From Arbacia lixula (lineage: Eukaryota; Echinodermata; Echinoidea; Arbacioida; Arbaciidae), in contig OZ022579.1 of NCBI GenBank assembly GCA_963669155.1, positions 20,369,571 to 20,433,570 of the forward strand: DNA of 64,000 bases, written 5' to 3'. Position 1 is the stretch's first letter. Each line of letters starts with the position of its first letter. Made by a program: the position numbers and the translations under genes. Positions 23,301-35,300 of the stretch are shown one piece after another. The notes beneath the pieces were generated by a model that had not been told where the DNA came from, did not search any database, and saw only the letters and a program-made list of their open reading frames with translations.

Positions 23301-26300
23301 TTAAGATATTCTGATCAAATAAAAGTGATGCCTGCTTGATCTTGAGTTTTACTTAAATGGCACCTGTACATGTACTGTGCATGTTACATAATGTATCAAT
23401 CTGGTACTGAGAAATGCACTGAAGTTAACACTTTATAGTATTAAATTACCTTTCTTGAAGCAAAACATATCAAATAAAAAGAGAAAAATACTTCCAGGAA
23501 TAAGAGGAGATGCTAAGATGCTGTTAATATTATATTCCCTTCAAAATTATCTTGAATTTCAACAAAAAATATGTATGTTAACACTATGGTGTAACATCCG
23601 AAACATGCTCTAGATACCTCAGGAAGTATCATTTGTATGGCTTGCAAAATCTTAAATGTATTTATGACTTAAAATGTTTTAATTTATTCAAAAGTGTGAC
23701 TATTTTGCAGCAATCCAACAATGCTATGTATTACATGGACTGTTTTTGCATGTCATTGTAACTGTTATTGTGTAGAAGGTGAGGTGACAGAAATCATGAG
23801 AAATGCATGTTTTTCCTTCTTAACTATGATATTTCTACATTTGAAATGGATTAAAAACATTACAATAGTTTTTTATAACATAAATATTGATGTGAAGGCA
23901 GAACAAAATGTTACTTTATTGAAGAAAGTAGGCAAAACTACGATTTTGTGTTAACAAAAAGTTGTGTAACATCCGAAACACTTTTTATTGGATAATTTGC
24001 ACTAAAAGAAATTTCTTGCATATGAATGGCCTAATTTATGTCTAGAACTGTTGTAGAAGAAGGCATCCTTTGTATCATGATGACTAAATCACTTCACATA
24101 CATTGTTCTCCAAGATATATGCTGAGAAATGATATTATTTGTTTCGGACGTTACATTTGTTTCGGATGTTACAACTGTTAACGGAAAGTTTTACATTTTT
24201 TTGTAAGGAACATGTGATTCAATTCTGCATTAATTTATGCTGTTATGGGAAGCTCTCCTGTGTTTCTTTCAAAATAAAATACTAAATTGTTCCTGCAATT
24301 CTCTGATTTTTTTACAATTCAGAATTAACATTGTTTCGGACGTTACAAAATTGTTAACGGAAAATGAGATCACTTCCTAACTTCATGAAGAATTTGTTGA
24401 ATACCATAGCTGTAGCAACGCATTGCTATTTTCTGTTTAGGCAATGATAAGGAGCAACTAGTAGATATATTATAACACTAATATCATGTGATTAAATGGT
24501 ATTCCAGGGTGGTATTTCATAAAGAAGTGGTTTGCAATAATTGGAAATCTCGAAACTATGGCAAAGTCTCTTTGCCATAATTGGAAATTGCCATAATTGG
24601 CAAAATCGATTTCATAACTCCAATGACAACTTGATCACGAATTGCGGATGGATTACGTACGGGCGCATGCGCACAACGCTCATTTTTGGCCGTCTGCTCG
24701 CCGAAATGGTGGAAAGTCTAACTGCAACATTTTGTTGCTTGCGTAATATAACGTGTGTTTTCAATGGGTTTTGGTTTTGCGATGCGGTGCGTGTATTATC
24801 AATGGACGGTTTTTGAAGACGGCAGTACACTGGTCGGTTGCGTAATTACGTGTGTTTTCAATGGGTTTAGGCTTTGCGATGCGGAGCGTGTATTAACACA
24901 GTTGGCCTTGGGTATGCATTGATGCTCACGCGCACGACCTCCCAGATGACTCTACAGCACGTTCACTAGTCCTCGTCATCATCACCATCATCATCGCTGA
25001 TCAATTTACGTGAGTTATGAATGTTGTCCTTCATATTTCGTTTTGAGGATTTCGAGGGTTACGATACCCGCTTATACTGTGCCACCATCATTTAGAAATG
25101 GGTTCTAACTTCTTTTTGGACCCGATTTGAGCAACAAAATCATGACTTCACGGCCTCTATTTCATTCACAATAAACATGCACATCGTTGCAATGACATGG
25201 GCTAGCAACCATGGGATGCACGGGTGTACTATTTTTCTATTTACCGTTTTAGAACTTAAATTTGCTGAAAGATTAAACGCCACGTAGACCCTAACGTTAT
25301 ATGACAAAACTCTATGCACTGGGCCTAGGCTGAGACTGAGTTAGCAACCTAAATAGTTAGACCCCCGGGCCCCGTCCCGGCGCTAGTTCATAAGTGTATC
25401 CACGGCAGCTTGCGCGACTAGTCACGGCTGGCTAGCCGCTTAGCAGTCCCGGGGCTAGGCCGGCTAGGCTAGGGCCTAGCAAGTCGGTAAAGTGCATAAT
25501 GCACTAATGCACTAATGCAGACATAGAAATCACCTTTTTTTAGACGAATTCAACCTAAATAATTTAGCCACGCAAAACCCAAGATTGCCCATTAGATCTC
25601 TAGTCTTTTTGCCCATTTCTGCAGACATGATTCCACAGGACAGACATTGATTCAATGCAAGATTTTGCTTGAATAAATATCCATATGAGCAGCAGGTACT
25701 TGAGGAATTTCATTGTGTTTTATTTTCATGTTGTTAATGTTAGTTCAGACGATGCAGCACTGGAGGCCACATAGGATGAGGGGCATTCAATCCTCGAGAC
25801 GAAAGGACAAGCCGTCTGCTGGACTCGGATGAACTGATACTAATAAATTGGGATCAGCAAGACAGCAATGTGAGAAAGGTAAAGTTTATGAGAAATAAAG
25901 AAAATAATGAACTTCAAAATGATATGGTATCAATGTACATCCAATACATGTGCCTTTTCAGATGTAGATGTGATGTACAAATTAAATTTGAAGTGTAATG
26001 GGTGGTAAAAATATTCTTGATGATTACAAATATAATATGAAGCACTTAGAGAGTTGAATACAACTTTTAAGTGCTATAAAAGAACATAATTTTCATTATT
26101 TTTGTTCTAAATCGTGCCACAATACTTCAACTCTTGCAATGTGTATGATTTGTGCAGGATCTGGTCTGAAAGTTACTTTGCTGGATATAAATCATAATTC
26201 TCGAATGGGAAAACAAACTGTCAGTTTGACTGATGTAAAATTATGTTATAGGTATTATTTATTCTTTATAGCTGTATAGACTTGTGTTGTGTGATTTTGT

Positions 26301-29300
26301 CACATGTGTGCACATACTACACAAACACAGACAAACACGCCCACACACATAAAGTTAACAAAACGTTAATAATTATTTGCTTGTGCAGTTCTTTAAAGAG
26401 TGATGATCAAGTTAATCTCACATTCCATTTACGTACTGGGAAGTATTTCCTTGTTATGTTGACAACTGGCTGCTAGTGCTGATCTACTGCACTGTGAATG
26501 ATTCAACATTCAACACTTTAATTTTCTTCATTCAGGGCCACACTCAAGTTGGATGGTGTACTGTTCCTAGCTGCAGTGCGTGACGAGGACGTTCATTGGA
26601 GCATGCATGGTAACTTTTCTTTTGTAGATACTCAAAAGGAAAAAATAGTGGGGGTGTCCTCCTCCTCAACAGCCATGCTATTTCATATTTAGATTTGGTG
26701 TATCATTGCCTTAAAGACAGGGTGTCCCATCTGCAAAAGTCATGAAACTATACAGGAGCTAGCAGTATACCCTCACAATAACGGGTATGAAATATCAAAG
26801 TCATAGCTTCACAAACAATTGCCTAGAAACTAGGCTGTGAGGTGCATGAACACAACCCAGTCTGTTAACAACTGTCTGGTTACACAGACTATGCCCCAAT
26901 CTCATCCTCGCTCCGCAGAAGGAAAGAAGCCAGAGGAGCCATGACGTAATTACGGCGCACACTATGTTTTACCAGACTTCGTTGCTAACAGACTGTGTTT
27001 TGTCCATGCGACTCGCAGCCTAGTACCTAGACTACACAAATATTTTCAGGGAAAGTGAGTGAAGCATCCAGGCAAGATTATATCTTTATTAGTCAACTGA
27101 AAACTTTGTGAAATTCCATTAAGATACTGTTAGATTTATGCACTGTTACCGGTAGTTTAACACAGGAGGTAAATCAGTGCAAAGTTTATTTTTGCAATTA
27201 CATTTCTTAGCTTAAAAATGTTAGCTTGGTAATTCCATGGAAAAAAGAGCTACTATTTGACTTAAATAAAACCAATTGTTTCATTTTATTAATCAAAGCA
27301 ATATTTCTGTTTTGAATAGGAGCAGCCTGGATCATGGCCTCTCCAACCCAGGGATCTTTGCAGCAGATGGCCGCTGCTCAGGGATCAACGACCGATGCAT
27401 CTGTAAATACACTTGAAAGGTGACCTGTGAGGAGGAATATTTATAAAATAGCATGAATGGTGACACTATCCTGGAATATGTCATCAATAATCTCTCTAGT
27501 CTGTCACCAACATGTACATGTATTTAGAATTGAACTTGCCGTACACTGTAGCCCCATTGTACATGATTGTATTCAATGATTAGTGGAGTTTTTAATATGG
27601 TCAAGGATATTAAATCAATTCAAGCTGATGGTGTCCATTACATGTAAAGTGTTTGTTTTTATTGTGCATGTGCAATGATGATTTGCTCAATTAAAGCTTT
27701 ATAGTAATGTGCACTGTATAAAGCAAGTGTATTGTGTACTTTGTTAATGACTGGCATTTTCTACATACGGTATACATGTATATGTACAGTTTTTATTTTT
27801 TTAGGAGTGGTGCAACCTCTCTTGGGATCCAAGACACCTCCAATGACTCAGGAGACACTACTATCACTCGGAGAAATGCTTTTAATGTTGATGGCTATCA
27901 CCAATTGCAGCAGTAAATCCAGTAATTGTCACTGTTTCAGAGATTTGCCGCAGTTTCAGACGTTCGCCGCACCTCTTGGAGCTGCGGCGAAAATTTGCCG
28001 CAATTGAGCCAATTATGGCAATTTTTTCTGCGGCAAAAGTTTTATGAAATTGAAATTTGCCGCTAAATCAAAAATTGCCGCTGAATTTCAAGTTTGCCGC
28101 TGATTTTCGAGTTTGCCGTTGCCGTTGATGCTTTATGAAATACCACCCTGGTGAGTTAAATAAGTGGTATGATTGTTACCTGAAAATATAACATCCGAAA
28201 CACCATTTTGAATAGGACTATTTCTGTAGAAAAAAATAGATTGTTCAGAGTCCTTTGAATTTTCTGGAAGTTCCATTCATACTTATTTATTATCACAACA
28301 AAAGAATGACATTGTTTTTGGTTTTCTTTATTTTGCAATCTGTACAAAAAAACACCTTCTTTTAGTTGACAAATTTCCGTTAACAATTGGCTGTTCAGTG
28401 ATATTTTACACAAGTGTAGCAAAATCATAGAATTTTTGTTAAGGTATGGGAGGTCAATCTAGGTCCTTGCTTTAAAAAAAATATGACAACCCAAGTCTAC
28501 ATCTGTGTTCTTAAAAAGTTTGAGGCTCTCAAAGTGCCATTAAGCTTTTAGGGGTATGTTAAAACTAGAGCAATTCGACTGCCGCGCAGTCGATAAATAT
28601 GCCTCCGCCTCTTTGCTAGCTCTATATAGATTTATTCTCAGAAAACCTGTTTGGTGGGCAATGAACCATTTAATTCCTATGTGAAATGAAAATATCATAT
28701 TCTGTTTTTCCTTGTTTGGCCAAGTTTGGTAATGTTCATTGACCTTTGACTTCCAATCTAATCAGTCCGTCTAAAGCCATCCTTGTATCAAGTTTGTTTA
28801 AAATTAGCCAATCTGGGGGTAAAGTTCATTGACCTTTGACCTTTCAAAAATTTTACCCACACTTTTTACCTCCATGACGTGATACATCTCTGTTCCATGT
28901 TTGGTTCAAATTGAACCATTAGTTTTGCATTCAATGTGAAAAATGTTAAATTTGGCTCAATTTGTAGCCAATTTTGGCATAGTTCATTGACCTTTGACCT
29001 CTGACCTTTGAGAATTTTCACCAAAAAATATCATCAGTCTACCCCCAAGTAGTGATCCATGTTTGCACCATGTTTGGTTGGTATTTCACAATTGGATCTT
29101 GATTTATTTTGAAAAATATTACTTTGGGGGCATTTTTTTAGCTATTTTTGGCAAAGTTCATCGACCTTTGACCTTTCAGGAATTTTACCCAAACTTCCAT
29201 TATTCTACCTCCATGAAGTAGTGATACATCTCTGTACCATGTTTGGTTAGAATTGCACCATTGGATTTGGGTTTATTGTGAAAAATATGAATTTGGGGCC

Positions 29301-32300
29301 GATTTTTAGCAAATTGTTGCAAAGTTCAGTGATCTTTGACCTCTGGCCTTCCAGGAATTTCACCAGGAAATGTCACCAGTCTATTCCCAAGTAGTGATCC
29401 ATCTTAGTACCACGTTTCATGAGAATTGCATTTTTGGATTTAGTTTTACGGTGAAAAATATGAAGTTTGGGGCAGTTTTCAGCCAATTTTGACAAAGCTC
29501 ATTGACCTTTGACCTGTGAACTTTCAGGAATTTTATCAAAAATGTCACCAGTCTATTCACAATTAGTGATTCATCTTTGTAAGATGTTTCATGAGAATTG
29601 CATCCTTGGATTTGGATTTATTGTGAAAAATATAAAGCTTGGGGCAGTTTTTAGCCAATTTTGGCGAAGTTCATTGACCTTTGACCTCTGAACTTGCAGG
29701 AAATTTATCAAAAATGTCACCAGTCTATTCACAATTAGTGATTCATCTTTGTACCATGTTTCATGAGAATTGGATCCTTGGATTTGGCTTTATTGTGAAA
29801 TAGGTCAATTACGGGCAATTTTTCACAAAGTTCATTGACCTTTGACGTCAATCAGAACTGACCCCTATTTTACACACTTCATTGGTTCCATGCATTACAC
29901 ACATGTACCAAGTTTGAAGCAAATCTGGTTGACAGTTCTCAAGATATTGCCTAAACGGATTCGGGACGGACGGACAACCCGAAAACATAATGCCTCCGGC
30001 CACTTCGTGGCGGAGGCATAAAAACCAGAGCCATATCTTACAAACATATGGTATTAGTTTAACATTTAACATTTCTTACCCTCCTGCCCCCCCCCCCCCC
30101 TCCCCATCCCCCCCCCCCTCTCACCCCTGCAAAAGTGTTCTACCAAGACAAAATTCCCTTTGATGAAGATGTAGATTAGGCAGTTTAACCTGTATACTAT
30201 GTGAAATCTGGTGAGGTAAATTGAACAAGTCAGTCACAGACAGAATTCTGAGTCTCACCTCCATTGTCTAAGTGGACATCGGACGTAGATGTAAGACTTG
30301 AGCCACCACTGGACAGTCTTGTTCCAGTGCCGCATGCCGTCTCGGAATGTGGTTGTCATGTCACACATGTAAACATCAATATTGTTAATAGTTTCATAGT
30401 CGTACTCAGAGTTTTCCAACTCCTCCTCGCTGAAAAGAATGAGAAAGTGACAAACCAGTATAATTATAGGTACTAGATTACAAATATTTGTATTTGATAA
30501 TTTTGTTTTATCAAAAGGGAAAAATATAATTTGGACATTTGGGAATGTTCACTGACCTTTGACCTCTGTATAACTTAACCTCAAATCTCATCTGCTTCCA
30601 TTGGAATATCCCTCATTGAGTCAAAACTGGACCACTGAATTTCTAGTAATTGCTGAAAATATCCCTTTCTTGTCAATTTTTAGCCAATTTTTCTAAAAAT
30701 TTAGGCAAAGTTCATTGACGTTTGAGCAATTTGACCTCTCATCCCATTAGTCTATCTCCATGTTATTATATCCCTTTGTATCAAGGTTGGTTAATTCAAT
30801 TTCTAGATTTTTGGAGAAAGATGACATTTTGGTCAATCATTGGTAATGATTTTACGCAAAATGTTACTTGTTTTCCTCCATGTTGTGATCTATCTTTGTA
30901 CTGTACCATGTTTAGTTGGGATTGTATGATTGCATTTGAGTTATTGTGGAAAAATAAAATTTTTTGACATTTTTTGCCAGTGCATTGACCTTTGAACTCA
31001 TTCTGATTTTAACCCAATTTTACACATTTCATTAATGTACTTAATTACACACAATACACAATTACATACAGTACTTGAACCAAATCCGTTGAATGGTTCT
31101 CCAGACATTGCTTAAACAGTTTTGGGACAGATATTTTTGGCACAATTTTGCATAGTTCACTGACCTTTGAAAGTTAATCTCATCTGATTTCACCCCGTTA
31201 CACAGTTCATTAGTTTGATGAATGATATTCAGATTTTAAGTTTGAAGCAAATCTTCTGATCTGTTCTTCAGATATTGCTTAAGAGGATATTCCAGCCTGA
31301 ATATAAATTGATTTTAAAAGCAGAATATGAATGAAAGGTGTGATGAAAATCCATCAAAAGAAAAGAAAGTTATGATCTTTATAACTTCACTTTTGAGGTG
31401 ATCTCCTATATGTTGTGTGCTGTATGATTCCATAAATTGCTTTTCTCTGTTTTAATATACATTGTTTTTCTCATATTTTTTCATATTTTCATAAAGTTAA
31501 TGCATAACTTATTTGTGTAAAAATGTGTTTCTAATGGTGTATTAAATGCACAGGTAAAATGATGCTTATCCTCTTGAGGAAGCTGACATTTTCAAACAAA
31601 TTAGTACACAACATATGGGAGAGCACCTCGCACGTGATGTCAAAAAATATAAACTTTCTCGTCCTTCCACAGATTTTCATCAAACCTTCACTAATGTTTC
31701 TTTCATGTGTCTGCTTTTATCAAAACCAACGTATTTTCAAGGTGATCTATCCCTTTAAATGGATTTGGGATGGATGGAAAGACGGACGGACAGACGTATA
31801 TACGGACAAACAATCCAAAACACAATGGCTCTGGCCACTTCTTGGCAGAGGCATAAAAATCATAAGTTCAAGCCGTGCAGTATAAGCATGAATTTTTATT
31901 GCACGTTCATGACTCCAAACAACTATAAATACACAAATTTTGCCTCATAATATGCATGTCTAAAGGTGTCAATCAAAACTAGAGCAATTCGACTGCCGCG
32001 CAGTCGATAAATATGCCTCCGCCTCTTTGCTAGCTCTATTTACATTTATTCTCAGAAAACCTGTTTGTTGGGCAATGAACCATTTAATTCCTATGTGAAA
32101 TGAAAATATCATGTTCTGTTTTTCCTTGTTTGGCCAAGTTTGGCAATGTTCATTGACCTTTGACTTCAAATCTAATCAGTCCGTTTAAAGCCATCCTTGT
32201 ATCAAGTTTGTTTAAAATTAGCCAATCTGGGGGTAAAGTTCATTGACCTTTGACCTTTCAGAAATTTTACCCACACTTTCACCAGTCTACCTCCATAAAG

Positions 32301-35300
32301 TGATACATCTCTGTACCATGTTTGGTTCAAATTGAACCATTAGTTTTGCATTCAATGTGAAAAATGTTAAATTTGACACAATTTTTATTTTATTTTATTG
32401 ACCTTTAACCTCTGACCTTTGAGAATTTTCACCAGAAATATAATCAGTCTACCCCCAATTAGTGATCCATCTTTGCACCATGTTTGGTTGGTATTGCACG
32501 ATTGGATCTGGATTTATTTTGAAAAATATTACTTTGGCGGCAATTTTTTAGCTATTTTTGGCAAAGTTCATTGACCTTTGACCTTTCAAGTATTTTACCC
32601 AAACTTCCATCAATCTACTTCCATGAAGTGATACATCTCTGTACCATGTTGAGTTAGAATTGCACCATTGGATTTGGGTTCATTGTGAAAAATATCAGTT
32701 TGGGACCAATTTTTAGCAAATTGTTGCAAAGTTCATTGATCTTTGACCTCTGGCCTTCCAGGAATTTCACCAAAAAATATCACCAGTCTATTCCAAAGCA
32801 GTGATCCATCTTAGTACCACGTTTCATGGGAACTGCATTTTTGGATTTAGTTTTATGGTGAAAAATATGAAGTTTGGGCAGTTTTTAGCCAATTTTGGCA
32901 AAGTTCATTGACCTTTGACCTCTAAACTTTTAGGAATTTTATCACAAATGTCACCAGTCTATTCCCAAGTAGTGATCTATCTTTGTAATATGTTTCATAA
33001 GAATTGCATCCTCGGATTTGGATTTATTGTGAAAAATATAAAGCTTGGGGCAGTTTTTAGCCAATTTTGGCAAAGTTCATTGACCTTTGACCTCTGAACT
33101 TGCAGGAAATTTATCAAAAATGTCACCAGTCTATTCCCAAGTAGTGATCCATCTTTGTACCATGTTTCATGAGAATTTGATCCTTGGATTTGGCTTTATT
33201 GTGAAAAAGGTCAATTTTGGGCAATTTTTCACAAAGTTCAGTGACCTTTGACCTTTGACCTCAATCAGAATTGACCCCTATTTTACACACTGTATTGGTT
33301 TCATGCAATACACACATGTACCAAGTTTGAAGCAAATCTGGTTAACGGTTCTCAAGATATTGCCTATAAAGAGATTCGGGACGGACGGACGGACGGACAA
33401 CCCGAAAACATAATGCCTCCGGCCACTTCGTGGCGGAGGCATAAAAAGAACAACTCTGTAATGCCATCACCTGTGGATATATCTGTATTACACAAAATAT
33501 TGTCTAATGCAGTAATTCACTTCATCACTAAATTGGCCACCAACCATAAATCTTTGTACACTTTCTTCTCAGGAGTGGGCCTCTTGCCACTTCTGGGTTA
33601 CCTTGGCAACCTCTCCCCCCACATATCTCCCATCCAAGATACAGCCCCTTTTCCTTCCCCCTTGCTTTTTTTTTTTTAATGTAAACAAATAATGAAGTAA
33701 TTGAAGAGTGGTTGATTAACTGATACTGCACAATTATTTTAATTACTTCATCAAAATATCTTTATAACTGTTCACGCATTGTATGGATGTTTATGTAGTT
33801 ACACTGTTTATATATGTTGTATTTATCTGTTTGAACCAGTGGAAGGAGAAGTTTGTGTGTCATAAACTTCATATTTGCCTATAGTATCTCACCTGATCTC
33901 TTTGGGATTGACTGACGGTCCCTGTCCACATCTGGGCTTAAGGACCTTTGGGTAGGCCCCCAGTGTGGCACTCATGCACACACACTCAGAGAGCAGCCAG
34001 GCAGAGTACATACGGGTACGGAAGATTACAAAGACGGGCACCATGTAGAGTGTCCTATGACAAGCAATGTCAATAGAAGAAACAGATTGTAACAATTAGT
34101 GCCCCATCCTATAAAGAGTTGAGATTGATCGCATCTCAACTTGCGATATTGATATTGATATTGACATTGATATTTATTGTAATGCTGTACATTAGAGATA
34201 GGATTGGATTTGCAATCGATTCAGATCTATCAGAACTTTTTATAAGACAGAATTCTGATTTCTTTTTCTAGAGTAAGGCATGTGAACTTCATTTATGTAT
34301 TCAAGCATCGGTGATGCTGGATGACTTCAAGGACGAAAGATTGAACTTTATATAATGAAAGACAAAAGATTAGAAAAACAGACTTTGACTGAGAAACTGA
34401 GAAATATGCACAACATTGAATTACGGTATACTATGGACTTAAAGGCTCTCCACTGTACTTATATTGTTGTCATGTCCCACCAAAATGTATCAGACGTTGC
34501 TTACAAAGATATTTGTACACATTCGGTTACCATACTGACCGGCGTATAAGCTGGGTTGTTTTCTTTAAAATCACGGCAAAGTCTGAGTGCGGCTTATACG
34601 AGGCATTAGCAAAAATCAGGTCTTTCAAATCAGTGAATAACCGGCAGACCCATAGGACTATGCATTGGGTGACAACATTTAACAACAAAATAGATGGCTT
34701 TAATAGGCATCCAGTGTGACACAACTGACATACTGGTAATACCATCTCAATCACATCACCAGCATAATTACCGGTACCAAGAAAGCACCAGGAGTAGTAT
34801 TTGTCTGAGACAACTCAAAGATACCGCGAAGGAGAATGCTACGGCTCAAACTAGCACACTCCGTGAGACAGGGGCCGCCATTGCTAGCCAACGAAAGTTG
34901 AGGGCGTAAACACTTACAATCTCATGTTGATGCCCCCAACGTTCGTTGATGCTAGCTATGCGCTAAGCCATGCCAGACGGCGGTGCTGCAATCCCATTCT
35001 AGTATTAGACGTGGATTGCATCTTCTGAATACAAAACCGACAAAGGAAAGTGTGAATGAGAAGTTTGCACTGCATATACCAGAGCTGCACATCGGTTATA
35101 AAAAGAATATGTGTGTCCCAGAGATCTGATAGCCATACGCACAGCGCAAGAAATTGTAGTGTAAAACAGTACGCTTTTGCTGCTTTTCTGTACCAAACAA
35201 CAATTTTTTTCTGAACAAAGGATGCGGCACAGAAAGTTGCATTTCGCAGCACCTTAGTGTACTATCAAATAGTAATACTTCAACACACAAAACAAGTTTA

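Larger units (their letters stand above)
24504..28151 (+). mobile_element. DNA transposon, Harbinger-like ends, 3.65 kb
   Basis: A perfect inverted terminal repeat begins CCAGGGTGGTATTTCATAAA at 24504 and ends at 28151. Subterminal parts hold repeated TTGCCATAATTGG words (left) and TTGCCGC words (right). The left third is CpG-rich (about 24640-25500), unlike its surroundings. A phased three-exon gene end lies inside (26536-27916). The end sequence and layout recall PIF/Harbinger or ISL2EU elements, but no nuclease gene was found and no clear target duplication. The superfamily is uncertain. Confidence 0.75.

Noticed and set aside
25735-25878. Possible upstream exon (acceptor TTAGTTCAG, donor GTAAAG) for the transposon gene
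   Set aside because: In the phase needed to join the exon at 26536 it contains a TGA just before the donor, so it does not join as is.
26536-26609. THAP-like GWCTVPSCSA in another frame of this exon
   Set aside because: The frame meets a stop at once and no further THAP residues (C2CH, AVPTIF) follow.
30264-30476. Plus-strand 70-residue frame
   Set aside because: It is the antisense of MBOAT7 exon 6; the minus strand reads the conserved HWNKTVQWW.
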